Shown: positions 11,938 to 22,731 of the stretch, piece after piece | Numbering within the stretch: the first letter of the stretch is position 1 | How the letters are laid out: each line of letters opens with the position of its first letter | Assembly (NCBI GenBank): GCA_026984735.1 | Contig: JALSRN010000051.1 | Span: 1 to 50,793, forward strand | Direction of reading: 5' to 3' | DNA length: 50,793 bases | DNA from: Sedimenticola sp. | GTDB lineage: Bacteria; Pseudomonadota; Gammaproteobacteria; Chromatiales; Chromatiaceae | Notes under the pieces: model-generated | What the model saw: only the letters and a program-made list of their open reading frames with translations | What the model was told of the DNA's origin: nothing | The model's database searches: none | Position numbers and translations under genes: made by a program

Positions 11938-13420
<1,483 letters not shown>

Positions 13421-13440
13421 CGGCCTTCCCGTTTTCCCCT

Positions 13441-13470
13441 TTGGGCCACATTTTCGACTGCGGTTATGAT
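13441..13470 (+). promoter_or_regulatory. Possible promoter of the kinase-phosphatase-rph unit
   Basis: TTGGGC at 13441-13446 and TATGAT at 13465-13470 are 18 bases apart, in the short region divergent from yicC and about 45 bases before the kinase start. The -10 box is good and the -35 box is weak. Confidence 0.5.
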
Positions 13471-13515
13471 ACTTTGCTTTCGCAGTCGGTGCGCCTGAAA
13501 ACGATCAGCGAAACC

Positions 13516-14424
13516 ATGTCCTCCCAATCCGAACTCCGCCATCCACTCCCTGCTGGGACGCGTCTGGACTACTACACGGTCCAGAAACCCATCGGCAGCG
13601 GCGGATTCAGCCTCATCTATCTGGGCGAGGAGGACGACAGCCACGACGAGGTGGCCATCAAGGAGTACCTGCCCAAACGTTTCGCACGGCGGGCAAAAGA
13701 TGGGGCGATCACCTTCGCCAGCGACGAATCCAAGGAGAAGTTCTACCGCGGCCTCAAGCTCTTCTTTCTCGAAGCCAAAGCGCTGGCGACGCTGCGGCAC
13801 CCCAATATCGTCAACGTGCGCAACTGCTTCCTCGCCAACGGCACCGCCTATCTGGTGATGGACTACGAACCGGGAAAGAACCTCGGGCGCTACATCAAGC
13901 GGCGCAAGGGTGGGCTGAGCACCCGCTTTCTGATGACCGTCTTTCCTCCCCTCTTGGACGCCCTGGCCCTGATCCACGAATCCCAGCACCTCCATCTGGA
14001 CATCAAGCCGAGCAACATCCACATCCGCCCTGGCGGCAGCCCGCTACTGCTGGATTTCGGCGCTGTTTACCACCTCAGCGGCGAGGATCAAAAGAAGGCG
14101 CAGGTGATCACCCCCGGCTTCTCTCCCATCGAACAATACCGGGGAGTGAGCAAGGTGGGCCCCTGGACCGACGTCTATGCCATCGGCGCCAGCATGCGCA
14201 CCTGCATCGAAGGCCGCCCTCCGCCCTCGGCCACGGAGCGCCACGCCAAGGACACCATGGTGCCGGCGGTGGAAGCCTTCGGCAAACGCTACCCCCGCCA
14301 CATTCTCCAGGCCATCGACCGCGCCATGGAAATCGACCCGCAAAAACGGATACAATCGGCCGCTCTTCTCCTGAAGGAGCTCACCCGGGACCCAGCCAGC
14401 AGGAGACGCCAGGCCCGACGATGA
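13516..14424 (+). CDS. Serine/threonine protein kinase
   Basis: A 302-residue soluble kinase with no membrane or sensor domain. The glycine loop is GSGGFS (27-32). The ATP lysine is Lys49 in VAIKEYLPKR, paired with Glu86 in FFLEAKAL. The catalytic loop is HLDIKPSN (160-167), so the HRD arginine is Leu. The metal motif is LDFGAVY, with Asp180. Loss of the HRD arginine suggests activity that does not depend on activation-loop phosphorylation; this is inferred from the family rule. The gene overlaps the PP2C phosphatase by four bases (ATGA), which strongly suggests a matched kinase/phosphatase pair. Targets are unknown. Confidence 0.93.
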   Translation: MSSQSELRHPLPAGTRLDYYTVQKPIGSGGFSLIYLGEEDDSHDEVAIKEYLPKRFARRAKDGAITFASDESKEKFYRGLKLFFLEAKALATLRHPNIVNVRNCFLANGTAYLVMDYEPGKNLGRYIKRRKGGLSTRFLMTVFPPLLDALALIHESQHLHLDIKPSNIHIRPGGSPLLLDFGAVYHLSGEDQKKAQVITPGFSPIEQYRGVSKVGPWTDVYAIGASMRTCIEGRPPPSATERHAKDTMVPAVEAFGKRYPRHILQAIDRAMEIDPQKRIQSAALLLKELTRDPASRRRQARR

Positions 14425-15251
14425 CATCCGCGAGCCCCGAAATCGCCCACATTTCCTTGCGGGGCGATCGCCCCGAGAACCAGGACAGGTACGCCATCCT
14501 GGAAGAGAATGCGTGCTGTCTGCTGGTGCTGGGCGACGGATTGGGAGGCCATCCCCGCGGCGATGTGGCGGCCCAGATCCTGGTGGACACTTGCCGCAGG
14601 ATGTGGGAAAAGGCGAGCAAGCCGCTCATCAATCCCAATTATTTTCTTCAGCAGTGCGCCATCAACGCGCACCATGCCATCGTCGACTTCGGCATCCATC
14701 AAACCCCGCCCATCACCCCGCGCACCACCGCCGTGCTGGCGCTTCTCCAGGAAGGCGAGTGCTATTGGTGCCACGCCGGCGACAGCCGCTTCTACCTGGT
14801 GCGGGATGAAAAGGTTCACTTGGTGTCGCAGGACCACGTGGTGGCCAACGCCACCCTGCCGGAAGAGTATGCGCAGGACTACAGCCCCACTGCCATCACC
14901 CGTTGTCTCGGCGGCGGCGCTCAGGGCGCCACGCCGGCGGTGGGAACGCCCATCCCGTTGCACGAAGGCGACATCGTGCTACTCTGTTCGGACGGCTTCT
15001 GGAACCAGCTCGACGAAGAACAGATGGTCACCGTGCTGCACAACGCCCTGCCGCTGAGCAACGCCCTGAGCATCCTTGGAGACACCGCCAGAGAAAACCG
15101 CTTCGGGCAGAGCGACAACGTCACTGCCGTCGGCGTCCGGCTGACCCGGGGCAGCTACGGCATGGGGGCGCGGTTCGACATCCGTAACGAAGAGAGCGAG
15201 CTGCTCGCCGCCATCGATCATCTGACCCAGCTCATCAACAAGACACTTTGA
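14421..15251 (+). CDS. PP2C-family protein serine/threonine phosphatase
   Basis: A 276-residue metal-dependent phosphatase. The PP2C motifs are present: GDRPENQD (Asp22), VLGDGLGGH with metal ligand Asp39, [24 protein letters not shown], and the final [10 protein letters not shown]. It starts inside the kinase stop codon and ends 10 bases before rph. It would reverse phosphorylation by the coupled kinase. The placement of this pair between yicC and rph is seen in other Gammaproteobacteria, as far as I recall. Confidence 0.95.
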   Translation: MTSASPEIAHISLRGDRPENQDRYAILEENACCLLVLGDGLGGHPRGDVAAQILVDTCRRMWEKASKPLINPNYFLQQCAINAHHAIVDFGIHQTPPITPRTTAVLALLQEGECYWCHAGDSRFYLVRDEKVHLVSQDHVVANATLPEEYAQDYSPTAITRCLGGGAQGATPAVGTPIPLHEGDIVLLCSDGFWNQLDEEQMVTVLHNALPLSNALSILGDTARENRFGQSDNVTAVGVRLTRGSYGMGARFDIRNEESELLAAIDHLTQLINKTL

Positions 15252-15261
15252 GGTTCCCTCC

Positions 15262-15981
15262 ATGAGACCCAGCGGCCGCGCGCTGGACGAGATGCGTCCT
15301 GTCTGTTTCGAAACCGGCTTCACCAAGCACGCCGAAGGCTCGGTACTGGCCAGCTTCGGCGACACCCGGGTGATCTGCACCGCCACGGTGGAGGAGCGCA
15401 CTCCCCGCTGGATGGAGAAGGGCAGCGGCGGCTGGATCACCGCCGAGTACGGTATGCTGCCCCGTTCCACCGGCAGCCGCATGGCGCGCGAGGCGAGCCG
15501 CGGACGCCAGGGAGGCCGCACGCTGGAGATCCAGCGCCTCATCGGCCGCTCTCTACGCGCCGCGGTGGATCTGGAAAAACTGGGCGAACGCACCATCACC
15601 CTCGACTGCGACGTGATCCAGGCCGACGGCGGCACGCGCACCGCCTCCATCTCCGGCGGCTACGTGGCACTGGCCCTGGCGATTCGCCGCCTCCGGGAGA
15701 GCGGACAGCTTGCGGAAGATCCCTTCGTCCACCAGGTTGCGGCGGTGTCGGTGGGCATCTGGGAGGGCACCCCCATCCTCGACCTCGACTATGCCGAGGA
15801 CTCGAGCGCCGAGACCGACATGAACATCGTCATGAACGAATCCCTGGGCTTCATCGAGATCCAGGGCACCGCCGAGGGCGCCCCCTTCAGCAACGAAGAG
15901 ATGGACTCCATGCTGGATCTGGCGCGCAAGGGAATCGGCGAGATCATGGAGGCGCAGCGGGCGGCGCTCTCCTCCACCTGA
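15262..15981 (+). CDS. rph: Ribonuclease PH
   Basis: Phosphorolytic 3'-to-5' exoribonuclease that trims tRNA precursors. At 239 residues it is full length. It begins [20 protein letters not shown] and contains the substrate and phosphate-site segments [18 protein letters not shown] and [18 protein letters not shown]. The catalytic region [19 protein letters not shown] is intact. It ends two bases before the end of the convergent patatin gene, so no terminator separates them. Confidence 0.98.
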   Translation: MRPSGRALDEMRPVCFETGFTKHAEGSVLASFGDTRVICTATVEERTPRWMEKGSGGWITAEYGMLPRSTGSRMAREASRGRQGGRTLEIQRLIGRSLRAAVDLEKLGERTITLDCDVIQADGGTRTASISGGYVALALAIRRLRESGQLAEDPFVHQVAAVSVGIWEGTPILDLDYAEDSSAETDMNIVMNESLGFIEIQGTAEGAPFSNEEMDSMLDLARKGIGEIMEAQRAALSST

Positions 15982-15983
15982 CT

Positions 15984-18179
15984 TCAGAAAGGCGACCCCA
16001 GATAGACGAACAGACTGCGTCGCCCCTCCTCGCCCAGCCCCACTCCCAGATAGAGCGGCCCCAACAGGCTGTCCACCCCCAGGAAGAGGCTGCCCGCCTG
16101 ACGCCAGCCGCTGCCGAAGTCGGCGGCCTTCCGCCAGGTGTTTCCGCTTTCAAGGGTGGCGCCCAGATAGACCGGCATGCTCGAAAAGCGCTCGCTCACG
16201 CGGTGGAGAAGCCCCACGTAGCCGAAAGCGAGATAGGGGCCGGAGAGCTCATATTTGCGAAAGCCAGAAAGCTGCAGGAAACCGCCGAGCAACCGCCGTC
16301 CATATAGAGTGTCGGCGGCCGCGTCGCCATGGCTGTAGGCCGCCTGCGCGTGCAGCAGCACCACGTTGTCGCCCAGAGAGCGCGCCAGCGTCCAGGTTCC
16401 CCGCAACTGTTCGAAGTCGGCGTCGCCCCCCAATGCCCGGCGGTAGAGATGGGCGCTGAAACGGCTCAAATGGCCCTCGGTGGGAAAATAGAGATTGTCG
16501 AAGGTATCGGTGGCCAGCTGCAGGTAGAGCTGCCCTTCGTGCTCCGTCCCCTGGCGCGGCAGGGTGAAAGGATCGCCGATGTTCAGGTTGAAGCGATCGT
16601 AGGCATACTGATAACCGAGCCGGAACTCGCCCCAGTCGTTCAGCTCGCGCCCTAGATCGAGCGACACCCGCGCCTGTTTGAATCCGTACTCGGCCACCTC
16701 GTCCCCGTGCTGGAAAAATCCGATGGTCTTGCGCTGCAACTCCACCTGGGGATTGAAGAAGAAGAAACTTCTCTGCGTCTGGAGAGGCTGGTAGAGCTCG
16801 GCCAGCAGATCGGGGTTCTCTCCCAGGCGCAACAAGGTGCGAAACTCGCCACCCAGCGGGTTGATGCCCGAGCGGGTGTAGCCCGCGCCGATGTTGATGC
16901 CGCTGCCGCTCTGCCAATCGCCATGAAACTTGAGGGTCCAGTCGAGATAGTTCGGCCCCCACTGTTTGGCCCTGGCGTCCACCACCAGCCCGGTCCCCTC
17001 CTTCTTCCTGACGATGCGGTAGCTCACCCTTTCGAAATAGCCCATGCCGTAGACCCGGGAGATCCCCTCCTTGAGCCGTTCCAGGTCGAGGGGCTCGCCC
17101 GGCCGGATGTCGAGCCGCGCCCGCACCGCCCGGTCCGATATCGGCGCGTCGTTGCGCAGCTCCACGAAAGCCAGGCGGGGCGTCGGCTCAGCGTGCCGGT
17201 GCCCTCTGCGACGGGCCAGCCAGTCGGCCCACTGGCGGTCGTCGAGCGCCAGCCGGGTCAGCTCCGCTCTCTTTCGCCATGCCGCTTCCTCTCCCAGGGG
17301 AACCCCTTTCAACGTGTCGGAGAAATCGGTGGTGCCCAAGGCGCCGAGCTCGGGAACGATCAATACGTCCCCCGGTTTCAGCTTCTTCAGGCTGCGTTCC
17401 GTGTTGCTGCGGGTCATGATGGTGGTGAGCTGGTCGGCCACCGCCAGCGCGTTGGTGATCTCCTCGCGGGACTTGAGCGGCGTACTGATGTCCACCACGA
17501 CCAGGCGATCGCCGCACAACTTGCGGCCCACCTCCACCGGCAGGTTGTCGCTCACGCCTCCGTCCACCAGCAGCCGGCCCTCCATTTCCACCGGAGCGAA
17601 GGCGCTGGGAATGGCGGAGCTGGCGCGCATGGCGATGGCCAGATCGCCCTTGCCGATCACCACCCGTCGGCCGGTGGAGATGTCGGTGGCCACCGCGCGG
17701 AAGGGCACCGGCAGTTTGTCGAAGTCGTCCACCAGCGCCACCGGCCTGCTCAACTCCTTGAGCAACAGCAGCAGCTTCTGGCCCTGAAGAAGTCCCATGG
17801 GCAGCTTCACCTCGCCATCCTTCAAGCCCACGTTCTCCTTGATGAGGAACAGATCCTGGTCCCGCTTGCGACGGAAGGAGAGCGAACGGCGATTGGTCTC
17901 GTCCCGGAGAATGTCGTTCCAGTCGATTCCGCCGATGGCTTTCTCGATCTCCTCGGGCGACAAGCCGGCGGCGTAGAGCCCCCCCACGATGGCCCCCATG
18001 CTGGTTCCGGCGACGCAATCCACCGGCACATGCAGCCGCTCCAGAACCTTGAGCACGCCGATGTGGGCCCCGCCCCGGGCGCCGCCACCACTGAGCACCA
18101 AGCCGATGCGCGGACGCTCGCCGGCGGACGCGGCGAGGGAAAACAGCAGCAGGATCGCCATGAAGATGCGGTATTTCAT
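15984..18179 (-). CDS. Patatin-like phospholipase with C-terminal Omp85-type barrel (type Vd autotransporter-like)
   Basis: A 731-residue exported protein. The signal peptide covers residues 1-19 (cleavage after AASAG-like). The patatin domain follows, with oxyanion loop GGGARGGAHIG (31-41), nucleophile Ser60 in GTSMG and catalytic Asp206 in DGGVSDNLP. A single POTRA-like domain (about 345-410, ending in GMGYFERVSYRI) and a beta-barrel ending in FVYLGSPF complete it. This is the PlpD-type layout, where the lipase is passed through or displayed by its own outer-membrane barrel. The gene starts four bases after the rapA stop, which is an unusual partner. Family assignment is firm; substrate is unknown. 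Confidence 0.93.
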   Translation of the reverse strand: MKYRIFMAILLLFSLAASAGERPRIGLVLSGGGARGGAHIGVLKVLERLHVPVDCVAGTSMGAIVGGLYAAGLSPEEIEKAIGGIDWNDILRDETNRRSLSFRRKRDQDLFLIKENVGLKDGEVKLPMGLLQGQKLLLLLKELSRPVALVDDFDKLPVPFRAVATDISTGRRVVIGKGDLAIAMRASSAIPSAFAPVEMEGRLLVDGGVSDNLPVEVGRKLCGDRLVVVDISTPLKSREEITNALAVADQLTTIMTRSNTERSLKKLKPGDVLIVPELGALGTTDFSDTLKGVPLGEEAAWRKRAELTRLALDDRQWADWLARRRGHRHAEPTPRLAFVELRNDAPISDRAVRARLDIRPGEPLDLERLKEGISRVYGMGYFERVSYRIVRKKEGTGLVVDARAKQWGPNYLDWTLKFHGDWQSGSGINIGAGYTRSGINPLGGEFRTLLRLGENPDLLAELYQPLQTQRSFFFFNPQVELQRKTIGFFQHGDEVAEYGFKQARVSLDLGRELNDWGEFRLGYQYAYDRFNLNIGDPFTLPRQGTEHEGQLYLQLATDTFDNLYFPTEGHLSRFSAHLYRRALGGDADFEQLRGTWTLARSLGDNVVLLHAQAAYSHGDAAADTLYGRRLLGGFLQLSGFRKYELSGPYLAFGYVGLLHRVSERFSSMPVYLGATLESGNTWRKAADFGSGWRQAGSLFLGVDSLLGPLYLGVGLGEEGRRSLFVYLGSPF

Positions 18180-18183
18180 CGAC

Positions 18184-20949
18184 TTATCCTCGCACGATGA
18201 GACGAACGCCCTCCAGCCGAAGGCCGGCGTTCCGCAGATAGTCCTCGAGCAGCACCCGCCGGGTGGTGAGATCCAGCAGGCTCTCCTCGTCCTCCCCCAC
18301 GGCCAGGCGGGAGAGACGCTCGATCTCCTCGCCGAGCTCGGCCCGCATGGCCGCCAGCGCCTCCGACCTCACCGCCTCGGCCCGCTCTTCGGCCAGGGCT
18401 TCGCCCCGCTGCATGAGGCGGCGCAGCAGTTCCGACTGGGATTTCATCACCGCCGCCACGGTGGCGCGCTCCCGGTGCATGGAACGGCCGCGCAACCGCT
18501 CCGGCGGTAACCTCGCGGCATGGTCGTTTCCCGCCCGGTCCAACACCAGCCGCAGACAAGAGGGGGGGAGAAAACGGTGCGCCTCCAGGGCGGCGGGCGC
18601 ACTGCAGGCGACCACGAAGAGCAGCTCCAGCAGCAGCGTGCCGGAAGGCAAGGGGCCTTCGTCGAGCACCGTGAAGGCGGCGGCGCCCAGGGCACCGTCG
18701 ACGAGCTGCTCCATGGCGCCCCGCACCATGGGATGTTCCCAGGTCAGAAAGAGGCGGTCCTCGTGCGCCAGGGCATCCTCTCGGTCGAAGGTTGCGGTGG
18801 CGCCTTCGGCCGGCAGGCCGGGAAAACGCTCCTGGAGCATGTGGTCTCCTGGATGGAGAAGCGTGGCGCCCCCCGGTCCCGGCTCCTGCTCCACCCCGAA
18901 GGCGGCCCAGTAATCCCGCAGATATTCGGCCAGCGACTCCGCATCCTCCTGGTCCCGCACCGCCTCGGCCAACGCCGCCGCTTTTCGGGGATTGGCCGAG
19001 TGCAGCTCCAGAAGACGGTCTCGGCCGGCCTCCAACTCCTCTTCGAGGAGACGCCGCGCCTCGGCCACCCGGGCCAGCAACGCCTCCGTTCGAGCGGGAT
19101 CGGCCAGAGCCCGCAGCAACTCGGCGCCGAACCGCTCCTGGAGGGTAGGAGCCGCCGGCGAGGGACGCCGGAAGGCGTCCAACCCTTCGTGGTACCAGCG
19201 AAACAGTACCGGCTGCGGCCCCCCCTCGAACAGCGGAAGGTGAAGATGGATCCGGTCTCCCTGACCGATGCGGTCGAGCCGGCCGATGCGCTGTTCCAGA
19301 AGATCGGCGTCAACCGGCAGGTCGAAAAGCACCAGGTGCCGCGCGAATTGGAAGTTGCGCCCTTCGCTGCCGATCTCGGAGCAGAGCAGAATGCGGCTGC
19401 CCTCTTCGCCGGCGAAGAAAGCGGCGGCGCGGTCGCGCTCGACGATCTCCATCCCCTCGTGGAACACCGCCGCGTGGATGGCGTGGCGCTCCCGCAGCCA
19501 TTTTTGCAACGCCAGCACCGTCTCCGCGTGGGCGCAGATCAGCAGCACCTTGTGGGGCGCCAGTCTCTCCAGCAGCGCCACCAGCCAGCCGGCGCGGGGA
19601 TCCTCGCCGATGGCCTCCTCGCGACCGTGCTCGGGATGGAGCGCTTCCCTTTCGTCTCCGATTCGAGCGTAGCGCTCGGGCCACGGAAGCCACGAGAGGT
19701 GCAGCCGGCGCCGAGGAAAACCGCCGACCACCGCCCGGCTGTTGCGGAACAGACCGCGCCCGGGTCCGTAGAGATCGAGCAGGCGCTCCACCTGCCGCTC
19801 CGGCGGCATCGCCTCCGTTCGGCCGAGCAGCGCTTCCAGCAGAATCTCGTCCGTTTCCGACAAGGGATCGCCGTCCACGAGCCTGCCCACGAGATCGGCC
19901 ACTTGCCGGTGCCGTCGCTCCTCTTGCAGAAAGTCCTGGTAGTCGCGATAACGCTCGGGGTCCAGGAGGCGCAGACGCGCGAAGTGGCCGGCGCGGCCGA
20001 GCTGTTCCGGAGTGCCGCTGAGCAACAGACAGCCGGGCGTCTGCCGGGCCAACGCTTCCACCAGGTCGTATTCGAGACTCGACTCCTCCGGCGTCCACTG
20101 CAGATGATGCGCCTCGTCCACCACCACCATGTCCCATTCCCCTTCCAGGACGGCGCGGGCGACCCGCGGCTCGGAAAGGAGGAACTCCAGGCTGCACAGC
20201 ACCCGCTGCGCCTCCAGAAAGGGATTGGGGCGGTCCGACGCGGCGAAGCGGCCGGCATCGTAGAGCGAAAAGCGAAGGTTGAACCGGCGCAGCATCTCCA
20301 CCAGCCACTGGTGCAGCAGCGAGGCGGGCACCACCACCAGCACCCGGCGGATCCGCTCGGTGACCAGCAGACGGTGGAGAACCAGACCCGCCTCGATGGT
20401 CTTGCCCAATCCCACCTCGTCGGCCAGCAGCGCGCGCGGCTCGAACCGCCCCGCCACCTCCCGCGCCACATGGAGCTGGTGCGGCAGAAGGCGGATACGC
20501 GGTCCGACCAGACCGTGGACCGGCGAACCCAGGAGCCGCTCCCGCTGTTCCCAGGTGCGCCGGCGCAGGTCGAACCAGAGATCGTCATCCAACCGGCCCG
20601 CCAGCAGCTTCTCGCGGGGGCGGTTGAGCTGCAGGCGGGGATCGATCCGCTGCTCGTCGAGCAGCAGTGGTTCGCCCGCGGGCCCTTCGCAGCGGTAGAG
20701 GTAGAGCCCGTCGCGCTCCTCCAGGGCGGTGACCCGGTGCTCGCCGCCGTCCAGATCGCGAAAGCGATCCCCCGGTTGCAGCCGCAAGCGGGTGAGAGGG
20801 GCGTCGGGAAGCGCGTAGATGCGGCTCTCCCCCACCGCGGGAAAGAGCAGCTTGAGGCGGCGCGGAGCCACCTCCACCAAGGTACCGACCCCCAGTTCGG
20901 GATCGGTGTCGCTCAGCCATCTCTGGCCCGGAATGAATGGCGCTTCCAA
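18184..20949 (-). CDS. rapA: RNA polymerase-associated SWI2/SNF2 ATPase RapA
   Basis: Recycles RNA polymerase from post-transcription complexes using ATP. Of the possible starts, TTG at 20949 gives the family's N-terminus (LEAPFIPGQRWLSDTDPELG, the Tudor-like domain) and a 921-residue protein, against 968 in E. coli. No good Shine-Dalgarno precedes it, so the start is a homology call. The frame stays open upstream to 21255, but that part only mirrors gnd. Walker A DEVGLGKT lies at 177-184 and the DEAH box VVVDEAHHLQW near 278. A C-terminal helicase domain with IGRLDRIGQ follows. It is translationally close to the patatin gene. Confidence 0.93.
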   Translation of the reverse strand: MEAPFIPGQRWLSDTDPELGVGTLVEVAPRRLKLLFPAVGESRIYALPDAPLTRLRLQPGDRFRDLDGGEHRVTALEERDGLYLYRCEGPAGEPLLLDEQRIDPRLQLNRPREKLLAGRLDDDLWFDLRRRTWEQRERLLGSPVHGLVGPRIRLLPHQLHVAREVAGRFEPRALLADEVGLGKTIEAGLVLHRLLVTERIRRVLVVVPASLLHQWLVEMLRRFNLRFSLYDAGRFAASDRPNPFLEAQRVLCSLEFLLSEPRVARAVLEGEWDMVVVDEAHHLQWTPEESSLEYDLVEALARQTPGCLLLSGTPEQLGRAGHFARLRLLDPERYRDYQDFLQEERRHRQVADLVGRLVDGDPLSETDEILLEALLGRTEAMPPERQVERLLDLYGPGRGLFRNSRAVVGGFPRRRLHLSWLPWPERYARIGDEREALHPEHGREEAIGEDPRAGWLVALLERLAPHKVLLICAHAETVLALQKWLRERHAIHAAVFHEGMEIVERDRAAAFFAGEEGSRILLCSEIGSEGRNFQFARHLVLFDLPVDADLLEQRIGRLDRIGQGDRIHLHLPLFEGGPQPVLFRWYHEGLDAFRRPSPAAPTLQERFGAELLRALADPARTEALLARVAEARRLLEEELEAGRDRLLELHSANPRKAAALAEAVRDQEDAESLAEYLRDYWAAFGVEQEPGPGGATLLHPGDHMLQERFPGLPAEGATATFDREDALAHEDRLFLTWEHPMVRGAMEQLVDGALGAAAFTVLDEGPLPSGTLLLELLFVVACSAPAALEAHRFLPPSCLRLVLDRAGNDHAARLPPERLRGRSMHRERATVAAVMKSQSELLRRLMQRGEALAEERAEAVRSEALAAMRAELGEEIERLSRLAVGEDEESLLDLTTRRVLLEDYLRNAGLRLEGVRLIVRG

Positions 20950-21019
20950 GTCGCTGCGTGGGGTGAAGGATTTGGGGGATTGTAACGGCTTCGCGCCGAG
21001 GGCGCGAAAGAGCGGCCGC

Positions 21020-22042
21020 TCACGCCGATGGCTCGCCTTTCTCCTGATGCCCTCCAAACTCGAACCGCAGCGCCGAGAGCAGCTTGTCGCCGAACTCCGC
21101 CTCGCCCCGGGAGGCGAAGCGCTCGAACAGAGCCGTGGTGAGAATGGGGGCCGGCACGCCCGCCTCCACGGCGGCGATGGCCGTCCAGCGCCCCTCCCCC
21201 GAGTCGGAGACCCGCCCGGAGAAACGTTCCAGCAGGGGGTCGCCGTGGAGGGCATGGGCGGTCAGATCCAACAGCCAGGAGCCGATCACGCTGCCCCGGC
21301 GCCACAGTTCGGCGATCTGCGGCAAGTCAAAGTCGTACTGGAAGGCTTCGGCGTCGGCCAGGGGAGCGGTTTCAGCATCCCGCGCCTGCGCGTTCCGCCC
21401 CACGCCGGCATGGCGCAGCAGATTGAAACCCTCGGCGTAGGCCGCCATCAGGGCGTATTCGATGCCGTTGTGCACCATCTTCACGAAGTGGCCGGCTCCC
21501 GCGGGGCCGCAATGGAGCCACCCCTGCTCCGCCGGCGACGGCGGCCCCTCCCGGCCGCCGGTGCGGGGCGCTGCCTCCACGCCGGGCGCCAGAGCGCCGA
21601 ATACGGGCGTCAGTCGTTCCACCGCTCCGGCCTCTCCGCCCACCATCAGACAGTAGCCGCGCTCCAACCCCCACACCCCGCCGCTGGTGCCCACGTCGAG
21701 ATAATGGATGCCTCGACGGGCCAGCCGGCGCGCCCGGCGAATGTCGTCCTTGTAATAGGAGTTGCCGCCGTCCACCAAGGTGTCCCCCTCTTGCAACAGC
21801 GGCTCCAGCTCGCCGATCAGCTCATCCACCCGCCCCGCCGGGATCATCATCCAAAGATGGCGGGGCGCCCGCAACCGGTCCACCAGTTGCGCCGCATCGG
21901 AGGCCGCCACCGCGCCCTCCCCGGCCAGCGCCGCCACCGCATCCGTATTGCGGTCGTACACCACGCACTCGATGCCGGCGCCCATGAGACGGCGCACCAT
22001 GTTGGCTCCCATGCGGCCCAGCCCGATCATTCCCAGTTGCAT
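21020..22042 (-). CDS. gnd: 6-phosphogluconate dehydrogenase, decarboxylating (short type)
   Basis: Converts 6-phosphogluconate to ribulose 5-phosphate with NAD(P)+. At 340 residues it belongs to the shorter bacterial GND group, not the 470-residue E. coli type. The dinucleotide fold starts at residue 3 (LGMIGLGRMGANMVRRLMGAG). VDGGNSYYKDD and the catalytic-lysine motif GHFVKMVHNGIEY are intact. It is first in a minus-strand run with rapA, 70 bases downstream. The choice of cofactor cannot be read with confidence. Confidence 0.94.
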   Translation of the reverse strand: MQLGMIGLGRMGANMVRRLMGAGIECVVYDRNTDAVAALAGEGAVAASDAAQLVDRLRAPRHLWMMIPAGRVDELIGELEPLLQEGDTLVDGGNSYYKDDIRRARRLARRGIHYLDVGTSGGVWGLERGYCLMVGGEAGAVERLTPVFGALAPGVEAAPRTGGREGPPSPAEQGWLHCGPAGAGHFVKMVHNGIEYALMAAYAEGFNLLRHAGVGRNAQARDAETAPLADAEAFQYDFDLPQIAELWRRGSVIGSWLLDLTAHALHGDPLLERFSGRVSDSGEGRWTAIAAVEAGVPAPILTTALFERFASRGEAEFGDKLLSALRFEFGGHQEKGEPSA

Positions 22043-22256
22043 CTGTTCCTCTCCTCCCGGTGGCGGATCCCCATTCGTCGCACCGGGTCATTCTGGCACA
22101 TCGTGCGAAGGGCGGAAAATTCGGCAGCCGGGAGGCCGAGGCCGAACCTGCAGGGATGCGTTCATGGCGCTCCCCACAGCCCCTTTCAGACTCTCTAACC
22201 AGGCGGGGCCTGTTGATGCGATCGCCCTGGCCGGGATGCGCGGTCGCTGTCGAAAA

Positions 22257-22285
22257 TTGATTCGATATCTGTCTCCGCGTATATT
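22257..22285 (+). promoter_or_regulatory. Promoter of the arsR-GAPDH-arsJ operon
   Basis: TTGATT at 22257-22262 and TATATT at 22280-22285 are 17 bases apart. The predicted transcription start falls about three to six bases before the arsR ATG codons (22295 or 22298), so the message may be nearly leaderless. CGATAT at 22264-22269 and ATATTG at 22281-22286 form an imperfect dyad inside the promoter that could bind ArsR; this is a low-confidence reading. Confidence 0.65.
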
Positions 22286-22294
22286 GTTCCCATC

Positions 22295-22654
22295 ATGATG
22301 GAGCCCGAAACCGTGATGCGGGCGCTCGCCGACGGCACGCGTCTGCGCATCGTCAATCTACTGCAAAACAGCGGGGAGCTGTGCGTCTGTGAGATCACCG
22401 CCGCCTTGCGGATGGCCCAGCCCAAGGTCTCCCGCCATCTCGCCATCCTGCGCAAGGCGGGGCTGGTGCGCGACCGGCGGGAGGGGCTCTGGATCCACTA
22501 CCGCATCCACCCCGAACTCCCCCTTTGGATCCACCGACTCCTCGAAAGCGTCGGTGAAGGTTGCCGGGAGTGGCTCCCTTGCCAGCAAGATGTGGAATGG
22601 CTCGCCTCCACCCAGGGTCGCGATCGAACGGAATCCTGCAAAGACCGAGCCTGA
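22295..22654 (+). CDS. arsR: ArsR family arsenic-responsive repressor
   Basis: Winged-helix repressor of 119 residues that leaves DNA when As(III) binds. The metal motif ELCVCEI provides Cys30 and Cys32 (numbered from the first ATG), matching the ELCVCDL motif of classical ArsR. The recognition helix is in [19 protein letters not shown]. Extra cysteines near the C-terminus (Cys97 region and near residue 116) could matter but are not part of the usual set. ATG codons at 22295 and 22298 are both possible and neither has a Shine-Dalgarno, in keeping with a near-leaderless message. It heads the GAPDH-arsJ operon. Confidence 0.95.
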   Translation: MMEPETVMRALADGTRLRIVNLLQNSGELCVCEITAALRMAQPKVSRHLAILRKAGLVRDRREGLWIHYRIHPELPLWIHRLLESVGEGCREWLPCQQDVEWLASTQGRDRTESCKDRA

Positions 22655-22731
22655 AAACCGCTGTCACGGCGCCGCAACACGGCTGCGCCATGATGGAGAT
22701 TCATGAGCCCTTCTCCAAAAAGTGGAAAAAG

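Noticed and set aside
20950-21255. N-terminal extension of RapA to 21255
   Set aside because: It overlaps gnd, has shadow composition, and the RapA family begins at the PFIPGQRW segment.
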